The notes under the pieces are model-generated. The model was not told where the DNA came from. It saw nothing but the letters and a program-made list of their open reading frames with translations, and searched no databases. Of a stretch of DNA of 64,000 nt, positions 57,971-64,000 are shown piece after piece. The DNA is from Selenomonadales bacterium (lineage in GTDB: Bacteria > Bacillota > UBA994): positions 1 through 64,000 of the forward strand of contig JAGXRZ010000020.1 of assembly GCA_018335585.1 (NCBI GenBank), read 5' to 3'. The stretch's first letter is position 1; each line of letters opens with the position of its first letter. The translations under genes were made by a program, and so were the position numbers.

Positions 57971-58828
57971 TTAGCCTCGCTGCTCTGCGTCTTTGGCGGC
58001 AAGGAATGCTTTGGCTTCGTCACTCATAATCTCCATAAAGCTGTAACGTTCTTTTTCTACTTGGCGCGCGTCATCTAGCACCTTCTCGGGTGGGATAGCG
58101 TACTCGATATTGCACGACGTATACGCCTGTACGTAAGAAGGGCCGATTTCGCGTGCTACCAAGACCGCTTTACGAATGGTAGTGACGATACGGCTCGGGT
58201 TAGTCGGCGTCAAGCGGGCGATATAGGCGACGCCGGCCGTCTTAGCCAGTCCGAGCATGTCGATTTTCTCGAACTTCTTTCCGGTCGGAGCCATTTTGAC
58301 TACCTCACCGCGTTTGGTCATACCGCTTTCCTGTCCGCCGGTATTACCGTAGACTTCGTTGTCGAGCATAACGGTCGTAAACTTCTCCTGTCGGAACCAC
58401 CCGTGCATGACCTGTGAAAAGCCGATGTCCGACAAACCTCCGTCACCCGCCATGACGACCACGTCTTTGTGCTGATTAGGGAAACGCAGCGCAAGACCAC
58501 GCTTGAGACCTGTCGCTACGCCGTTGGTGTCGCAGTAGTTGCCGTAGACAAAAGGAATAGCGGCCTGCGAGAGTGACAAGCGTCCACAGCCTGCCGTGCC
58601 GACGATGACGGTGTGCTCCGGTGAAGGCAAGCCAGTGAGCGCCAGTCTAATAAAGAAAGCCATGGCACAGCCTTCACACATGGGATGTTCCTCTAAGACC
58701 TCTTTATAGGTCCCGAGGTCGGAGAGCTTAAGGTTACGGCCAAACGGGCCCTTTTCAACTAAGTCCTGGTATTCCTTAGGCATAAAGCGCATAAAACCGG
58801 GAGATACCTGTAACGTCCGGAGTGCCAT
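57971..58828 (-). CDS. 2-Oxoacid:ferredoxin oxidoreductase beta subunit (TPP-binding)
   Basis: 285 residues. Thiamine-diphosphate subunit: HPMCEGCAMAFFIRLAL binds cofactor near 51-67, GDGGLSDIGFSQV is the metal/diphosphate loop, and DNEVYGNTGGQES is a conserved stretch shared with NifJ. It catalyses decarboxylation of a 2-oxo acid. Substrate is not readable from this subunit alone; the neighbouring glutamate dehydrogenase suggests 2-oxoglutarate. Confidence 0.92.
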   Translation of the reverse strand: MALRTLQVSPGFMRFMPKEYQDLVEKGPFGRNLKLSDLGTYKEVLEEHPMCEGCAMAFFIRLALTGLPSPEHTVIVGTAGCGRLSLSQAAIPFVYGNYCDTNGVATGLKRGLALRFPNQHKDVVVMAGDGGLSDIGFSQVMHGWFRQEKFTTVMLDNEVYGNTGGQESGMTKRGEVVKMAPTGKKFEKIDMLGLAKTAGVAYIARLTPTNPSRIVTTIRKAVLVAREIGPSYVQAYTSCNIEYAIPPEKVLDDARQVEKERYSFMEIMSDEAKAFLAAKDAEQRG

Positions 58829-58857
58829 ATGTTGATCCCTCCCTTAGAATTAGTGGA

Positions 58858-60012
58858 CTAGTCGTGCTTGAACAGCCAGTCGAGGATTAACTCAGTCGGC
58901 ATAGTAATGCCACCGTACACCCGCGGCCCGTCGGCAATCTTAGCTTCAGAATAACCATACAGCGTGGCGCGAACCTCGCGGTTTAGCCAACCGGGGCAGT
59001 TAAACTCGGGCACGATAATGCGCTTGGCATTACGACAAGCCGTGCGCAGTTCTTCCGTAGGAAACGGCCGTAAACACTTGACTTTGATTAGGCCTACCTT
59101 TTTTCCCATTTCTTCGGCTTGACGGAGCGCTTCACGCGACTGTGACACCGCACTGCCCGAGGCAATGATCATCGTTTCGGCATCGGGATTGACAACTTCG
59201 ACTAAGCCGCCAAGGAAGTGCTTTACCCATTTGCGAGAACGTTCGTGCGCGGCGTGGATTTCCTGTTGCCACGCTGCGTGCATCTGGTAACTGATGAAGT
59301 TGCTCTTCTGAATAGGTGCGTCCCTGGCAATGCGCACGGGGGGATTTTCATTGTCAATCATGGGTACGGCTTCGCTGTAACAGTCGCGCGGCGGCAATTT
59401 CAATTCGGCTGAGGGCATTTCGACCCAGCCGCGGGCGTGGGTGACAAAGAACCCGTCCACGGCGACTGCGACAGGCAAGGTCACTTCGCACTTCTCGGAT
59501 ATGGCAAAGCCGGCTAGAGTGTAATCAAAGAAGTCTTGTTGGTTTTCTCCATGCAGCAAAATGTTGCCGGAGGTCAGCATGTAATCGAGTTCAAGGTTAT
59601 CCGGCTGAATCGAGAGAGGTGCGTTAATCACGCGGCACATAATTAGAAACACAAGCGGCAGACGATGTCCGGGCCAGGAAGCGATGGTCTCCAGGCCGCG
59701 CATCAGGCCCGGGCCTGACGATGCTGTCATGCAGCGCACGCCGGTACGGGAGGCCCCGGAGATGGCCGAGAAGGCACCTACCTCGTCTTCCGCGCGGTAG
59801 TAATCCCGAATGTAGCCTTCGGCATAGAGGTTCCCCACCCTCTCCATTGTTTCACTCTGGGGAGTAATGGGATAGGCAATGGCTATGTCCACATTTGCCC
59901 TGCGCACGGCTTCGCTGGCCGCCTCGCTGCCGGTAATAAAGGCCTTGGTGCGCGGCGCTTCGAACAGGAGATGCTCTGGGGTCACTACTCTTTGGTTTAC
60001 GGTATTAGCCAT
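58858..60012 (-). CDS. 2-Oxoacid:ferredoxin oxidoreductase alpha subunit
   Basis: 384 residues. IAIAYPITPQSETMERVGNLY (near 45-65) is the pyrimidine-binding signature; ASSGPGLMRGLETI and the C-terminal VKCLRPFPTEELRTACRNAKRIIVPEFN are also typical. It binds the 2-oxo acid and CoA side of the reaction. The presumed product with 2-oxoglutarate is succinyl-CoA, which feeds the mutase operon next door; pyruvate is less likely because a full NifJ is encoded elsewhere in the window. Specificity is inference. Confidence 0.92.
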   Translation of the reverse strand: MANTVNQRVVTPEHLLFEAPRTKAFITGSEAASEAVRRANVDIAIAYPITPQSETMERVGNLYAEGYIRDYYRAEDEVGAFSAISGASRTGVRCMTASSGPGLMRGLETIASWPGHRLPLVFLIMCRVINAPLSIQPDNLELDYMLTSGNILLHGENQQDFFDYTLAGFAISEKCEVTLPVAVAVDGFFVTHARGWVEMPSAELKLPPRDCYSEAVPMIDNENPPVRIARDAPIQKSNFISYQMHAAWQQEIHAAHERSRKWVKHFLGGLVEVVNPDAETMIIASGSAVSQSREALRQAEEMGKKVGLIKVKCLRPFPTEELRTACRNAKRIIVPEFNCPGWLNREVRATLYGYSEAKIADGPRVYGGITMPTELILDWLFKHD

Positions 60013-60025
60013 CTTTTACTCCTCC

Positions 60026-60706
60026 CTATCGCGCCACGGGGGCAGGTTGCCATGCTAGGCCCTGACTTAAGGTCGCTTGGGCCGCGGTAAGCTGAATCCC
60101 CGGGGTATCGGCATAACGTGGACGCAATCCCTCACGCTTGAGCTTGCGTATGGCTTCGGTTAAAGCCCGCACTTGGTTCGCGTCGGCGAACGGCAGAGAA
60201 GCCATGGAATCTTCATGTCCGGCTGCGTGACAGAGCGTGATCGTGTAGCAGTTCGTGCCGGCGCGAATCATCTTTAGCGTGATATTAGCGAAGTGACAGT
60301 GCACACCGATAAACACGCATACTTCGATTTTATTGTGCCAAATCGTCAAGTTAGGGTGACACGGGTTAATCACAGCTTCCGGGTCAATCTTAGGATATAT
60401 GGGGCGATAGTCGGGCATGGGGATAATCCTTACTCCCGGTATTTCGGCTGCGAGCTCGAGCACGGCTGCGGCTTTTTCGGTGACTCCCTCACGCCATGCC
60501 CATAGTACTAAAGGCCCCGGGAAAATAGTTGGATTCTGGCGAGTGAGCAGTTCTTGAGCCATAACTTCCAGTGTGTCCTGCTCGGTCATCAAGGTGCCCT
60601 CTACTAGGCCTTGGCCTTTCTCCGGCAGAATTACGCCGCAGCAGGCAGCCGCCGGAGGCAGAAGGCCTTCAGGTCCCGGTACGACGCGATACCCATTACC
60701 GTTCAT
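60026..60706 (-). CDS. CO dehydrogenase beta/epsilon-subunit-like protein
   Basis: 226 residues from ATG 60706, behind GGTGG. I associate it, from memory and with limited certainty, with the family annotated as carbon monoxide dehydrogenase beta subunit (CdhB/ACS epsilon-like). Visible features: ACCGVILPEKG near 21-31, Cys/His-rich NPCHPN, GVHCHFANITLKMIRAGTN and TLCHAAGHEDS. No CO dehydrogenase or acetyl-CoA synthase gene is in the window. Position between the regulator and the oxidoreductase alpha subunit suggests it is an accessory of that enzyme, perhaps electron transfer or substrate gating. Function unknown. Confidence 0.55.
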   Translation of the reverse strand: MNGNGYRVVPGPEGLLPPAAACCGVILPEKGQGLVEGTLMTEQDTLEVMAQELLTRQNPTIFPGPLVLWAWREGVTEKAAAVLELAAEIPGVRIIPMPDYRPIYPKIDPEAVINPCHPNLTIWHNKIEVCVFIGVHCHFANITLKMIRAGTNCYTITLCHAAGHEDSMASLPFADANQVRALTEAIRKLKREGLRPRYADTPGIQLTAAQATLSQGLAWQPAPVAR

Positions 60707-60722
60707 TGTTGTTACACCACCT

Positions 60723-61715
60723 TTATAATCTTGCGGATCCGTTTCTTCCAATGCTTTTGCGCTGCGCTAGGATGGTATTTTGCAGAAGGTTAGTGGAACC
60801 GAGGTCCGGTCGATAGATAAACTCGATGACCTCTTTGTCTGTCGGGCAGAGCAGCGAGACTTCCCGTTTGCGTCCGGGAGACACCAAGACAGCGTCACAG
60901 CCCCCCAACACTTGGCTGATACGCCTGCTGTCATCTCGCGAGGTCAACACGTCGAGGCGATGCTCCAAACCGGCGGCGTTAAGCGAATTTTGTACTTTCG
61001 CGGCAAACACGTCTGAGATGCAGACCAGAGCCAGTTTGCTTTGCCGGGGAATCCTAGCAATTCGCACCATGGTCTCCAGCTGAGGCTCTAACGCTACCGC
61101 CAACAGGAGTTTGTCCGGACCAATGGCCGCGCGCACATCGCTCTCGTGAAAGAACGTCGTCACCACGATTTCCGCATTCTCGATAAGCTTTTGTGTTTCC
61201 GGCGTGGCCGAGAGTACTTCTTCAAGCAGCATCGGGCTAGCGCTTACCCCGCTGCCTAGTCCGAGGTGAGTTGAGAAATAGTCCACCTGTTCGCGATTGC
61301 ACTCGACAAACACGATGCGCACTTCGCTGAGCAGGCGTTGCCTCTGCAGCGCTACGCGAGTAGCCGCCTCCATAAACTCATCACAGGCAAACCCTTCATC
61401 TAACGCCTGCCCCAGCGCATTCGACACTAGGGCCTCGAGCCTGTTACTCCGGCTGGCACTTAGGGCACTAGCGTCAGCCTTAGCCAAGAAGGTGCCTTTC
61501 CCCTGTAACGAAACTAAGATGCCCTCTTGCTCAAGTTCCCGGTAGGCTTGGCTCACGGTATTGCGACTGACCGCCAACAGTGTCGACAGTTCTCTCTCAG
61601 TCGGCAGCTTAAAACCCGGGGACCACGCGCCGCTCTCAGCCTGTTGTCGAATACTTGCTTTCAGTTGCACATAGAGAGGGACACCCGACTTCTTGCGGAG
61701 CTCCAACGCTACCAT
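60723..61715 (-). CDS. GntR-family transcriptional regulator
   Basis: 330 residues. Winged helix at about 8-75 (LYVQLKASIRQQAESGAWSPGFKLPTERELSTLLAVSRNTVSQAYRELEQEGI type; recognition helix SRNTVSQAYRELE). The remaining 240 residues resemble a periplasmic-binding-protein-like effector domain (VRIVFVECNREQVDYF...). It is neither the UTRA nor the aminotransferase (MocR) type. First gene of its operon, so it probably controls itself plus the oxidoreductase and glutamate dehydrogenase genes. Effector unknown; an amino or 2-oxo acid is plausible. Confidence 0.88.
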   Translation of the reverse strand: MVALELRKKSGVPLYVQLKASIRQQAESGAWSPGFKLPTERELSTLLAVSRNTVSQAYRELEQEGILVSLQGKGTFLAKADASALSASRSNRLEALVSNALGQALDEGFACDEFMEAATRVALQRQRLLSEVRIVFVECNREQVDYFSTHLGLGSGVSASPMLLEEVLSATPETQKLIENAEIVVTTFFHESDVRAAIGPDKLLLAVALEPQLETMVRIARIPRQSKLALVCISDVFAAKVQNSLNAAGLEHRLDVLTSRDDSRRISQVLGGCDAVLVSPGRKREVSLLCPTDKEVIEFIYRPDLGSTNLLQNTILAQRKSIGRNGSARL

Positions 61716-61746
61716 TTTATCACCTCCACTCGCCCTTATTGCACGA

Positions 61747-61766
61747 TGGATTAGTCCATTAGTCCA
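61747..61766. promoter_or_regulatory. Probable GntR operator
   Basis: The stretch upstream of gntR reads TGGA-TTAG-TCCA-TTAG-TCCA: one 4-4-4 palindrome and an 8-base direct repeat sharing a half-site. It lies 32 bases before the start codon, just after A/T-rich -10 candidates (TAGAAT), a position suited to autorepression. Confidence 0.6.
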
Positions 61767-61814
61767 TTACATTCTACTATATTCTATCGTTCCGCGCATA
61801 CTCCTGCTACAAAA

Positions 61815-61852
61815 CAAAAAAAAGTGGTCGTGATTTTTACCGCCGCGACCAC
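61815..61852 (-). terminator. Terminator after the PHP phosphoesterase gene
   Basis: On the minus strand GTGGTCG (61852-61846) pairs with CGACCAC (61830-61824), followed by seven T. Confidence 0.85.
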
Positions 61853-62634
61853 AGCTCGTACCAAACATGATTCCCTATGCCCTTTGTTCCCAATGCGGCG
61901 GCGCTATGCGCATCCGAGCCCCCGGTAACCACCAAACCGTGCTCACACGCCAAACCTAAGAGCTCTCGCTCGCGCGCTTCGTCATGGTCGGGGTGATACA
62001 CCTCTATCCCTCGGAGACCTGCCTTTACCAGTGGTTTGAGCAGTAATTTTGCCAACGGGCCGGGATGCGCCCAAACCGCGACGCCCCCGCTCCCGACGAT
62101 CGCTTTTATCGCCTCTTCCGGTAGCAGTTTATAACGCGGCACATAGGCAGGCCGTCCACGCTCAAGGTACTGGTCAAAGGCAGCGGCGAAGTTCCCGACA
62201 TAACCTCTGTTAAGCAGAGCTCTCGCTACGTGGGGTCGGCCTAGCGAGTGAGCGTCGCCCTTGTTTTGGTCTGTCACCTCAGAGAGCGTCAAAGGTAAGC
62301 CTAACTCACCTAATCGCGCTACCATGCTCGCAATGCGAGTAGCGCGCTCCGCGCGTAGTTTGGCCGTCAGCGCAGTCAACTGCCGGTCACTTTGGCTGAT
62401 CCAGTAACCTAGGATATGCACGTCCTTGTCGCACCACTCGGCGCTCAGTTCAATGCCGGGTAGCACGGCAAGACCATATGTGAGGCCTGCGGCAAAGGCT
62501 TCTTCCAACCCGACACAGGTATCGTGGTCGGTTAGCGCTATCCCTTGCAGTCCTCGTTCTTTGGCTTGCCGCACTATCTCACGTGGCGACTCTTTGCCGT
62601 CTGAAGCAGAACTATGAGTGTGTAGGTCTAACAC
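61837..62634 (-). CDS. PHP-domain phosphoesterase
   Basis: 265 residues. PHP metal motifs: LHTHSSASDG (4-13), ITDHD (as LTDHDTC, near 37-43), PGIELSAEW (Glu ligand), HILGYW, and a C-terminal GGSDAHSA. Members of this size are 3',5'-nucleoside bisphosphate phosphatase/RNase AM-like or polymerase-type phosphoesterases. It likely hydrolyses phosphodiesters or nucleotide phosphates in the cytoplasm. It lies eight bases after the dipeptidase gene. The exact substrate is uncertain. Confidence 0.88.
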   Translation of the reverse strand: MLDLHTHSSASDGKESPREIVRQAKERGLQGIALTDHDTCVGLEEAFAAGLTYGLAVLPGIELSAEWCDKDVHILGYWISQSDRQLTALTAKLRAERATRIASMVARLGELGLPLTLSEVTDQNKGDAHSLGRPHVARALLNRGYVGNFAAAFDQYLERGRPAYVPRYKLLPEEAIKAIVGSGGVAVWAHPGPLAKLLLKPLVKAGLRGIEVYHPDHDEARERELLGLACEHGLVVTGGSDAHSAAALGTKGIGNHVWYELWSRR

Positions 62635-62641
62635 GTTGGCG

Positions 62642-63619
62642 CTACCCTAGCACCGTCCGGATGACGCGCAAATGGTTTAGGCCCAGAACATCTAAGAGCG
62701 CCTCCTCACTATAGCCGCGCCTAAGCAGGGCCTCGGTCAGCGCGGGGTATTTGGTGACATCTTCCAGCCCCACTGGTGTGTGTGAAATCCCGTCTAAGTC
62801 TCCTCCCAGACCGACATGTTTGCTGTTCCCAAGTAGGTTGACGATGTGGTCGATGTGCGTAACTACATCGTCTAGGTGGGCCTCGCCATGTTCCACCAAA
62901 AATTCTGGGGCAAAGTTCATGCCCACAACCCCCCCGTTCGCCGCCAGAGCACGAATCTGTCGGTCGGTGAGGTTACGGACATGGCCGCAAACCGCGCGGG
63001 CATTGCTGTGGGAAGCGATAATGGGGTGTTTGCTTACCTCTAAGACATCATAAAAACCGGGTTCGGAAATGTGCGAGACATCGACAATCATGCCTAACCG
63101 GTTCATCTCCGCTACTACGCTGACGCCAAAGTCGGTCAGCCCACCGCCGCTCCGGCACTCTCCCACCCCTTCGGCTATTTGATTGCGTTCATTCCAAGTG
63201 AGTCCCACCGCCCTAACTCCCAAGCGGTGGTAAATGCGCAGCGCGGCTAGTTCTCCCTCTAGCGCCTCTCCTCCCTCGATAGAGATTAGTACGCCTATCT
63301 GATTGTTTGTCTTGACGAAATCTATATCGCTAGCCTTAAGGATTAACCTAAGCGTGTCTTGGTTAGCCTCAATCTCCTGATACAGGCAGTCTAGGAGCTG
63401 GAGTGTGCGCTTAACGGCGCGGTCGGGTTTGTATTCGGCACCTATGTAAGCGGCAAAGAATTGGACGTCCACTCCTCCCTGCCGCAGGCGGGGGATGTCT
63501 ACGTGTTCGGCAAAGTGGAGTTCACCGAGGCGATATTCCCCGCGTGAGCCTAGCACCTTGAGAATGGTATCGCAGTGGCTGTCAATGACCAACGCACGCG
63601 AATGAAGCTCTGTAGTCAT
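62642..63619 (-). CDS. Membrane dipeptidase (peptidase M19)
   Basis: 325 residues from ATG 63619, seven bases after AAGGAGG (an ATG six bases earlier overlaps that site). Renal dipeptidase family zinc enzyme: VIDSHCDTIL (His-x-Asp ligands, near 11-20), ISIEGGEALEG (bridging Glu), IVDVSHISE (His ligand), ASHSNARAVCGHVRNL (His) and GLGGDLDGI. It cleaves dipeptides, including those with a C-terminal D-residue. No signal peptide, so it is probably cytoplasmic. It fits the peptide-degrading theme of the window. Confidence 0.93.
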   Translation of the reverse strand: MTTELHSRALVIDSHCDTILKVLGSRGEYRLGELHFAEHVDIPRLRQGGVDVQFFAAYIGAEYKPDRAVKRTLQLLDCLYQEIEANQDTLRLILKASDIDFVKTNNQIGVLISIEGGEALEGELAALRIYHRLGVRAVGLTWNERNQIAEGVGECRSGGGLTDFGVSVVAEMNRLGMIVDVSHISEPGFYDVLEVSKHPIIASHSNARAVCGHVRNLTDRQIRALAANGGVVGMNFAPEFLVEHGEAHLDDVVTHIDHIVNLLGNSKHVGLGGDLDGISHTPVGLEDVTKYPALTEALLRRGYSEEALLDVLGLNHLRVIRTVLG

Positions 63620-63636
63620 AAGCATTCCTCCTTGTC

Positions 63637-64000
63637 TTAGGGGACTACGGTCAGTATGCGCTCGGGCGTAACCACGGCGCGCCTAGTAGCTAGGTTAAAG
63701 CGGTACACCACGCCGGCAAGCACCTTCGGCCCCTCCGCAAGCTCAAAGCGCGCGGGCAAGCCGGTGGTAAATTTGCGCACGACCGGGGCTACAGCCACAC
63801 CGAGCACCGAATTGTAAGGGCCGCACATCCCGGCGTCCGAAAGGTAGGCTGTCCCCTTGGGCAACAGACGTTCATCCGCCGTCTGCACATGCGTGTGTGT
63901 ACCGACAAGCCCCGCGACTCTGCCGTCAAGGTAGTGCGCAAGGGCTAGTTTTTCGGATGTCGCCTCGGCGTGGAAGTCCACGAACGTTAGGCAATTCGCT
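63637..64000 (-). CDS. ymdB: YmdB-family metallophosphoesterase (partial)
   Basis: Only the C-terminal 120 residues are inside the window; the frame continues past 64000. FVDFHAEATSEK, LVGTHTHVQTADE and YLSDAGMCGP are signatures of the YmdB/TIGR00282 family, a cyclic-nucleotide phosphodiesterase fold needed for sporulation and biofilm decisions in Bacillus. It lies 17 bases upstream of the dipeptidase gene. The name is firm as to family; activity is inferred. Confidence 0.92.
   Translation of the reverse strand, partial: ANCLTFVDFHAEATSEKLALAHYLDGRVAGLVGTHTHVQTADERLLPKGTAYLSDAGMCGPYNSVLGVAVAPVVRKFTTGLPARFELAEGPKVLAGVVYRFNLATRRAVVTPERILTVVP

Overview
The window looks like a chromosomal segment of an anaerobic, probably spore-forming Bacillota (Clostridia or a neighbouring class); I cannot name the species. 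Reasons: a small acid-soluble spore protein, LexA with a divergent YneA-like gene, a leucine T-box, a clostridial miaB-mutS-mutL-miaA-hfq-hflX block, pyruvate:ferredoxin oxidoreductase, pyruvate phosphate dikinase, a sodium-pumping methylmalonyl-CoA decarboxylase, frequent TTG/GTG starts behind strong Shine-Dalgarno sites, and no respiratory genes. No prophage, transposase, CRISPR array or defence locus is visible.

Layout. 1-2.5 kb: a heptamer repeat island, then a DUF4438 gene and a metallo-beta-lactamase hydrolase. 2.6-4.6 kb: a stalk-domain/peptide-binding fusion. 4.7-6.2 kb: mgtE behind a leader with riboswitch-like switching helices. 6.2-14.3 kb, mainly plus strand: surE, a tiny spore-protein gene on the minus strand, three tandem M42 aminopeptidases, a membrane J-domain protein, a CtpA-type protease, plsY, a selenocysteine glutaredoxin (minus strand, in-frame TGA plus SECIS-like hairpin), tRNA-Trp and a branched-chain aminotransferase. 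14.3-19.3 kb: a secreted 5'-nucleotidase, a nuclease lipoprotein, urocanate hydratase, a second repeat island. 19.3-26.4 kb: nifJ, leuS with its T-box, an SOS-controlled YneA-like gene. 26.4-39.1 kb: lexA, then (minus) miaB-mutS-mutL-miaA-hfq-hflX-PLP lyase-ppdK. 39.1-47.2 kb: a third repeat island, a diacylglycerol glycosyltransferase, and glpF-glpK-glpP-fused GlpA-like oxidoreductase-DUF1667. 47.0-48.1 kb: a fourth repeat island and yitT. 48.1-61.7 kb: two large minus-strand operons of amino-acid catabolism. 61.8-64 kb: a PHP phosphoesterase, a membrane dipeptidase and a partial ymdB.

How the genes fit together. Peptide uptake and hydrolysis (binding protein, M42 enzymes, dipeptidase) can feed amino acids to the catabolic operons. 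Glutamate dehydrogenase would give 2-oxoglutarate, the four-subunit ferredoxin oxidoreductase succinyl-CoA, methylmalonyl-CoA mutase plus epimerase (S)-methylmalonyl-CoA, the biotin-dependent decarboxylase propionyl-CoA with Na+ export, and PduL propionyl-phosphate. This is nearly a complete glutamate-to-propionate route lacking only the final kinase; the oxidoreductase substrate is inferred. Urocanate hydratase could add glutamate from histidine, and the glp operon feeds glycerol toward pyruvate via PFOR and PPDK.

Most worth following up are the selenocysteine glutaredoxin, the unassigned mgtE leader, and the four intergenic islands built from different sequences that share a 7-bp unit length and a common module order.
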